Origin: Paulinella micropora
Taxonomy: Eukaryota; Cercozoa; Imbricatea; Euglyphida
Length of the DNA: 36,552 nt
NCBI GenBank assembly: GCA_009731375.1
Contig: BJOX01000004.1
Coordinates: 1,253,390-1,289,941 of the forward strand
Direction: 5' to 3'
Shown one piece after another: positions 19,014 to 36,552 of the stretch. The notes beneath the pieces are model-generated. The model did no database searches, was not told the DNA's origin, and saw only the letters and a list, made by a program, of their open reading frames with translations. Both the position numbers and the translations under genes were made by a program. How positions within the stretch are numbered: position 1 is the first letter of the stretch; each line of letters begins with the position of its first letter.

Positions 19014-19369
19014 GCCAGTTGCGCCAAGCTACAAGCGGGGACGTTGTCAATGTCCGCACTCGCAGTCAGAGAACCCATTCGGAAAATCACGATTCCGCCC
19101 GCGACTTTCTCCCGGTATCTACCTATCTATCTATCTATCTATCTATCCTGAGCACTTGGACTAACGGCTTCCTTTTCTTTCTCTTCTTCCTTATCCTCCC
19201 CACTCTCCATTCCTAGATTGCCTTTTTCTTCAACGTCCTACCTCCTCTTCTTTTTTACAGAACACAGTCTACCCGTGATTCCCATCCCGGACACATGCAC
19301 AGTACACAAATTACTGTTTGATGTGAAACTGCGTTCCTTTGCAAGGACTACATTCCTTTGCGACATCTC

Positions 19370-19370
<1 letters not shown>
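19014..19370 (+). CDS. Two-exon gene model, unrecognised
   Basis: Exon 1 (19014-19114) lies between CTACCTTCGCAG and CCCG|GTATCT. In the frame that fits splicing it reads [20 protein letters not shown] then [13 protein letters not shown] plus one base. Exon 2 begins at 19261 after a strong pyrimidine tract and TTTTTTACAG; two bases complete a Glu codon and it continues [20 protein letters not shown] then [14 protein letters not shown]. All three frames of exon 1 are open, but only this one joins exon 2 without a stop. The 3' end is not defined because the frame runs into a TATC array. A second copy of this locus is suggested at 32096-32265. Confidence 0.4.
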
Positions 19371-19372
<2 letters not shown>

Positions 19373-19412
<40 letters not shown>

Positions 19413-19653
19413 CATCTATCTATCTATCTAGGGCTAGCTCCGCGTCTCGCTTTGCCTCCTCTCCCCCTAACTCCCCCAGCCTTGATGATGAGGTCTCATT
19501 ATCATTAACATTGAAAAAGCTAAGAAATCAAAAAAGACACGAACGAGAATAGTATGTGAGTGTGTGTGTGTCTGTGCCCGTAGAGATGTAATCTCTCTCT
19601 CTCTCTCTCTGTGTTATATGTATACAAATGTATATATATATATGCACACATAT

Positions 19654-19686
<33 letters not shown>

Positions 19687-19746
19687 GGACGATGTTCGTT
19701 TGCATGTGGTTCCTTACGCAGGTATATATATGTATGCGTGGAATAG

Positions 19747-19783
<37 letters not shown>

Positions 19784-19784
19784 T

Positions 19785-19860
<76 letters not shown>

Positions 19861-19861
19861 G

Positions 19862-19953
<92 letters not shown>

Positions 19954-19998
19954 TAGAGAGATCGAGAGATTGAGATCGAGAGATAGATAGATAGATAG

Positions 19999-20057
<59 letters not shown>

Positions 20058-20154
20058 GTAGATAGGTAGGTAGGTAGGTAGGTAGGTAGGTAGGTAGGTA
20101 GGTAGGTAGGTAGGTAGGAAGGTAGGTAGGTAGGTAGGTAGGTAGGTAGGTAGG

Positions 20155-20190
<36 letters not shown>

Positions 20191-20757
20191 ATAGATAGAT
20201 AAGATAGATGGATAAGATAGATAGATAAGATAGATAGATAAGATAGATAGATAAGATAGATAGATAAGATAGATAGATAGATAAGACAGATAGATAAGAC
20301 AGATAAATGCGATAGATAGATGAGATAGATAGATAAGATAGACAGATAAGATAGAAAGATAAGATAGAAAGATAAGATAGAAAGATAAGATAGATAGATA
20401 AGATAGATAGATAAGATAGATAGATAAGATAGATAGGTGAGATAGATAGATGAGATAGATAGATGCGATAGATAGTTGCGATAGGCAGATGAGATAGATA
20501 GATAAGATAGATAGATAAGATAGATAGATAAGATAGATAGATAAGATAGATAGATGAGATAGATAGATAAGATAGATAGATAAGATAGATAGATAAGATA
20601 GATAGATAAGATAGATAGATAAGATAGATAGATAAGACAGATAGATAAGATTGATAGATACGATTGCTTGATAAGATTGATAGATAAGATAGATAGATAA
20701 GATAGATAGATAGATTAGATAGATAGATTAGATAGATAGATTAGATAGATAGATAGT
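19373..20757. repeat. TATC, GA, GATA, GGTA and AGATAGATA arrays
   Basis: TATC (19373-19430), unique sequence to about 19590, CT, ATT, then GATA, GA, GATA, GGTA and a long region of 13-bp units AAGATAGATAGAT with many single-base variants (20190-20757). The last array ends 16 bp before the kelch start codon. Confidence 0.9.
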
Positions 20758-20772
20758 AACGTACTGTAATTG

Positions 20773-22182
20773 ATGTTTCCAGCATCTTCTTCTCCTGACG
20801 TCGTGCACGACCCGCATGCAGTCAAGCTGTGTGCATCGTTGCTAAGCCTGTTGGAGCAGCTCAAGAGGTTGGCAGAACGCCGAGAAGACAAAGTCTACCG
20901 TTTCGCGGAGGAGAAGCCCGGCGCTGACATTTACGAGGTGACTCTGGACCGTGTGCAAGGCAGCTTGTCGGTGAAGCGTGTACAGGAGATCGTGGAGGGC
21001 CTGGGCGCTGCGACTAGGGAAGCGAGAGAGAATCTGGCTCATGAGATTGAAAAGCGGAAAGCAGATATCGTAGGTCTGGAGAAGGAGCTAGCGGTACTAG
21101 GGATCAAGATCCAGGAAAACCAAGGGGAGGGGGTAGAATCCCTCGCGGAGCAGCTTGTCAGCGTGCATGCCATGATTGGCAAGCACAAAAAAGTCTTGAA
21201 GGAGCTGGAGGGCAGGAGCGAGATGGAGGTGAAGGTGAAGGTGCAGCGGGTCAGTACGTGCGTAGAGCTGGTGAAGGAGACCTCGAGCGAGGGGCAGGAG
21301 GTGCGGATGGTGCCCAAGCGTGATGCAGGCATCTACGTGTTGGGCGGCGCTTCGAAGGCTGGTGACCAGAACGCAACGTTTTCCAGCGTGGAAAGATATG
21401 ACGCAGCGCGGAATACGTGGGAAGCAGTGGCACCCATGAACTGCAAGCGATCTCTTGCCGGAAGTGCATGTTTAGGTGGTAAGATCTACGTGGTGGGGGG
21501 CTGGTGTGGTACATCGCTGAACTCGGTGGAGTGTTTCAATCCCAAAAGCGGGCGCTGGGAACTGACCGCTCCTTTGGCAACGGCCCGTCAAGGCTGTGCT
21601 GTCGGTGCCCTCCATGGCAAGCTGTACGTGGCGGGCGGCTTTGACGGCAAAGCTAGCCTGTCTTCGCTGACTTGTTTTGATCCTGCAACCAACAGAATGC
21701 AAGATTTGTTTCCCATGAACTATCGTCGTTCTTGGACTGCAGGTGCTGTGTTGGATGGTTTGTTCTATGTTGTTGGGGGTAGGGATGGGGAAGAACGTTC
21801 CAGAACGGTTGAGAGATACAATGCAGCAAGCTACACATGGGAACTAGTGGCGCCCATGAACAGCAAGAGAGACGCATGTGCGGCAGTGGTATGTAACGGG
21901 TATCTGTACGCAGTTGGAGGGTACGATGGTGCTTCATTTTTGTCTTCGGTGGAGCGTTTCGACCCGAGACTTAACCGGTGGCAGGAGGTAGCATCCATGC
22001 AATGCCAGCGAGGCAGTCTGGCTGCAGCTGTACTAGACGGCCGCATTTATGCGGTGGGCGGCTACCACGATGACACTTACTTATCCTCTGTGGAGCGTTA
22101 TGATCCGGCAACCAATCGCTGGGAGTACGTAGCGCCGATGTCCTCCGTACGTTTCAAGCCTGACGCAGTAGTAACCATCTAG
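20773..22182 (+). CDS. Kelch-repeat protein with N-terminal coiled coil
   Basis: 469 residues from the ATG at 20773. Residues about 10-150 are charged and helical, with a likely coiled coil (LAHEIEKRKADIVGLEKELA). Residues 187-469 hold six kelch repeats of 47 residues, each with a GG pair (VLGGAS, VVGGWC, VAGGFD, VVGGRD, AVGGYD, AVGGYH) followed by SSVERYDPxxxxWExVAPM. This makes a six-bladed beta-propeller, normally a protein-interaction surface. There is no BTB, BACK or F-box domain, so it is not a standard cullin adaptor. TGATGTTTCCAG around the start also resembles a 3' splice site, with the exon then starting at CATCTTCTT; an upstream exon beyond the microsatellite is possible. The frame is clean and GC-rich, so the gene is probably functional. 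Confidence 0.93.
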   Translation: MFPASSSPDVVHDPHAVKLCASLLSLLEQLKRLAERREDKVYRFAEEKPGADIYEVTLDRVQGSLSVKRVQEIVEGLGAATREARENLAHEIEKRKADIVGLEKELAVLGIKIQENQGEGVESLAEQLVSVHAMIGKHKKVLKELEGRSEMEVKVKVQRVSTCVELVKETSSEGQEVRMVPKRDAGIYVLGGASKAGDQNATFSSVERYDAARNTWEAVAPMNCKRSLAGSACLGGKIYVVGGWCGTSLNSVECFNPKSGRWELTAPLATARQGCAVGALHGKLYVAGGFDGKASLSSLTCFDPATNRMQDLFPMNYRRSWTAGAVLDGLFYVVGGRDGEERSRTVERYNAASYTWELVAPMNSKRDACAAVVCNGYLYAVGGYDGASFLSSVERFDPRLNRWQEVASMQCQRGSLAAAVLDGRIYAVGGYHDDTYLSSVERYDPATNRWEYVAPMSSVRFKPDAVVTI

Positions 22183-22240
22183 TCACCTTTTGGTTTATTT
22201 TCTTTTCAAGACCCCAGACGTGCATGGACAAGGTCTCTAC

Positions 22241-22450
22241 GAAGTTTCTACTTCTTAAGTACAATCAACAATGACTTCAAACGCTTCGATCCCAGCCGAT
22301 ATTTCCATCCACAACCTGTGCTACGGCTTATTAGAAAGCTCTTGACGAGAGCTTTCAAATGAGTCATTACACAAGCCACGCAAATCAGAACTGGCCGAGA
22401 ACGAATCCTTGAAGGCATTGCTCGTTGTACTTAAGGGCAAGGAACTTCTC
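22241..22450. mobile_element. MITE-B, copy 1
   Basis: About 210 bp with long imperfect inverted repeats. One end reads GAAGTTTCTACTTCTTAAGT and the other is its diverged complement, ending GGCAAGGAACTTCTC. The centre is a hairpin TTAGAAAGCTCTTGACGAGA / GCTTTC. It sits 58 bp past the kelch stop codon. Other copies lie at 27939-28142, 28175-28391 and 29520-29737. Confidence 0.8.
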
Positions 22451-22516
22451 CTGCACGTGTCTGCCAAGCTTGCTGGCCAGGTGCGACGATTCAGACAATG
22501 ATCGGACTGCACAATC

Positions 22517-22807
22517 CGGGGGGGGGGGGGGNNNNNNNNNNNNNNNNNNNNNNNNNNNNNNNNNNNNNNNNNNNNNNNNNNNNNNNNNNNNNNNNNNNNN
22601 NNNNNNNNNNNNNNNNNNNNNNNNNNNNNNNNNNNNNNNNNNNNNNNNNNNNNNNNNNNNNNNNNNNNNNNNNNNNNNNNNNNNNNNNNNNNNNNNNNNN
22701 NNNNNNNNNNNNNNNNNNNNNNNNNNNNNNNNNNNNNNNNNNNNNNNNNNNNNNNNNNNNNNNNNNNNNNNNNNNNNNNNNNNNNGGGGGGGGGGGGGGG
22801 GGGGGGG
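22517..22807. other. Poly-G / 254-N gap / poly-G
   Basis: G runs on both sides of the gap (22517-22531 and 22786-22807), so the unresolved region is probably a long G homopolymer or a G-rich quadruplex-forming repeat. Confidence 0.85.
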
Positions 22808-24990
22808 CAACATAGGTTTGTCCACACCAGATACCTGTGCGAACCTATATTGGATGTAAATTTAATATGTGTGATGTATATATCTTTGCGGGCTTTCATG
22901 TTGCGCAAGAGCCTACTTCAATTGCAAACTTAGGGTCATGAAGTTTATTTTCCTCAACGAACTGATACTTATTAATAAGATATTCTAGACTTCAGCCTCG
23001 GATTGTTTTGAAGACATATGTCAAAGGCTGAGACAGCTTTCCAAGGTCGTGTAGCCAATAACAGTAGCGAGTAAGACATAAGGAAGGACATTCAAGCATA
23101 TCAGATCGAATACCGTACCGGACCGAATTATTCAGTAGTAATATTGCCAGTGTGCCCGGTTACAATATCTGTTCAAAGTTTCAAATTTTATACTCACAAC
23201 ATCTATTTTTAGTTCAAGTCCGTTACTCAAGTTCAAGAGTCATTATTCCGTTTTATTATCAACTCAGTTTGAGTTTATATTAACATGATAACTTGTAGTT
23301 GTTACGTTTTCAACAGTGCTTCGGTGAAAGTTTTGGCCGACAGGTCAATTTTCTAGTCACGGCGGTATTCAACTTCTCGGCTTCAACTTTGCCGTTACGT
23401 CACAAGTTTCAGCATTGCCACTATTAATAAATTGCCCTTCAAATTTTCTCTCCGGCTTATATATCTCAGTGACCTCAAGTTTTAAATATTTTATAATAGA
23501 TAGACCGCGGCGTGACCGTGACCGTGGCAGCCGAGGCTGAGTGTTTGCGTAAAGTGTGACTTGCTCAGTGAAAAATATTAAATTATTAACTTGGCATCAT
23601 CATGAGTCTATAACGGCGGGCCGGTCAAGTGAAATGAACATGCCTGCAGTGGCCGCCCACTCAGCCGCCGTCGACTGGGTTAATCTTGAAACTGAGGACG
23701 GTGTCCGAGCCAACGGTTCAAGTAAACTTGTGACGGCTTTCAACATTTGCGGTTGCACTGAGTCAGTGAACCCGGCCGGCGGTCCGGTCGTTAAGATCCG
23801 ACATTCAAGTGCACGTTGCACCGCCGGCCGCTCAGTCTGATAGTTACTTAATAGGAATGCTGCTGCAATAACGTCAGCCTGATATTCTGACTCTAATAAC
23901 TTATGATATTAATAAATAACAAATATATATCTAACTGAATTCGTGAAAATCACGCTTGCTTGCCGGCGGCGTTGCATCGTAGTATGAGTATGACTCAGTG
24001 CCATGCCGTATTACGGGCCGGGTGACGCTGCCGAGTCACGCCGGGTTCCGACTTTGCTCAATAATGTGCCACAACTTTTCCAGTCTGAACGATTTGAAAC
24101 TTGAAAGTTTACTACTCATGATAATCATATCAGTGGTAACTTGAATGAAGAACCGTGACGCCGCCGCTGCTGCCGGTGGACCAGATACACCGGGCATTAT
24201 TGTGGACAATTTCAAGTGGCAAACTATCCAACTTTGATCTCATCGCTCTCCATCAATTGAAGTCACGGTGATACGACTGTGCTGAAGCCAGCATTTGAAA
24301 GCTTAGGACATGAGCTTTCCAACGGCGTGCCAGTGCGCTGCATTTCCGTATCTCAAATATTGATTGAGAAAGATGAGGTCAAAGTTTGAATGTTTTGCCA
24401 CTCGAATGTCCACAGTAATACTGGCACAGTTACTAGAGAATAACCTACTTGCCGCTCGTACTCACAGTACTGACCGTACTGTGGACGAGTGGAAACTGAG
24501 CGTAAGTATGAAGCAAGCACAGCAATTCTCACAAAAGGCATGCGATTGTCTTCGAGCAAGAAAGGGAGCGAGAGTCGAACGATCGGTCCTTTGATCTTTC
24601 ATGTTTTCTGATTATGCATTTGGTTATTAAATAAAATAAAATGAAGAATGAAAAGATTTTGAAAAAAGTGAACTTTAATCACCTAACTTGAGCAGTGCAA
24701 CTGTCAGTGGCACCCCATGGGTTTAACTTATAATCAAGCACCAACTTAGCCTGCGGCAAAAAGTCCATGACGCAAACTTGCCAAAAAAGCGCTCATTTGG
24801 ACTGTGATGAATGAATATACGATCATAAAGAGATATTACACATATGCTACCACTCGTCAAATAATGACTGCAACTGCAAGAAGTGGCACTGTGGCTATCC
24901 CTTGGAAGACGAGATCGACAACGAACGTTACATTTTTGTGTGGCCAAATAAGGAAGAAGAAAATTTACATGTTTTGTTTTGTGAATGAAA
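22808..24990. other. 2.2 kb of unique sequence without an assignable gene
   Basis: AT-rich, non-repetitive, without microsatellites. The longest frame (23556-23840, 94 codons) has no motif and weak coding character. CAAGT / ACTTG words are frequent throughout (TTCAAGT, ACTTGAA), more often than I would expect by chance. It is the only long stretch of the window without simple repeats. It could be intergenic, an old element, or a non-coding transcript. Confidence 0.5.
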
Positions 24991-24991
24991 C

Positions 24992-35076
<10,085 letters not shown>

Positions 35077-35077
35077 C

Positions 35078-36552
<1,475 letters not shown>

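Noticed and set aside
23556-23840. 94-codon frame in the repeat-free block
   Set aside because: No motif, no splice or start context, and the opposite strand is equally open over most of it.

Overview
The window is a stretch of nuclear DNA from a eukaryote. It has GT-AG introns, a non-LTR retrotransposon, a piggyBac-family DNA transposon, palindromic MITE-like repeats and a very heavy load of microsatellites: GATA/TATC, AGT/ACT, GAGA, GAA, TAC/TATG and GGAAA arrays cover well over half of it. Codon use in the clean exons is GC-rich, while the LINE and the spacers are AT-rich. I cannot name the species. The gene content fits an intron-bearing protist or alga at least as well as an animal. Eleven runs of N mark assembly gaps, several of them flanked by G homopolymers.

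Layout. 1-2119: GA and CT arrays with little unique sequence. 2120-4858: a decayed LINE on the minus strand (endonuclease and reverse transcriptase pieces). 4859-6920: pyrimidine, AAT and GATA arrays with short exon-like islands. 6923-10083: a 3161-bp piggyBac-type transposon with 14-bp terminal inverted repeats and TTAA duplications; its transposase is broken by at least two frameshifts. 10199-10861: an RDD-family membrane protein, followed (upstream in its reading sense) by an array of about eight copies of one exon-like island carrying a 5' splice site, in AGAAA/GAGA repeats (11.05-12.63 kb). 13.2-19.4 kb: several exon islands on both strands of genes I do not recognise, including two two-exon models whose phases agree. 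20773-22182: a long kelch-repeat protein. 22.2-24.9 kb: a MITE, a gap and about 2 kb of unassigned unique sequence. 24992-36552: one minus-strand gene for a heme peroxidase of the plant-type superfamily.

The peroxidase is the main result. None of its exons is longer than 243 bp and the introns are microsatellites, so it does not show up as an open reading frame. Ten exons can be assembled by GT-AG boundaries and matching phases, including the distal RxxFH motif, the GGPDG loop, the FQPGRxD segment, the proximal GGHTLGG motif and the LSTDxALL segment. One exon carries a 16-bp tandem duplication that shifts the frame.

A theme recurs at several loci: short pieces of exon that include one splice site have been multiplied together with the adjoining microsatellite. 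This is seen upstream of the RDD gene, at the 5' end of the peroxidase gene, in the repeat shared by 17 kb and 32 kb, and in scattered copies of peroxidase exon 2. In several introns the microsatellite itself supplies the splice signal, for example GTATGTATG donors and TATCTAG acceptors. This coupling of microsatellite growth to exon-boundary duplication is the most unusual thing in the window.
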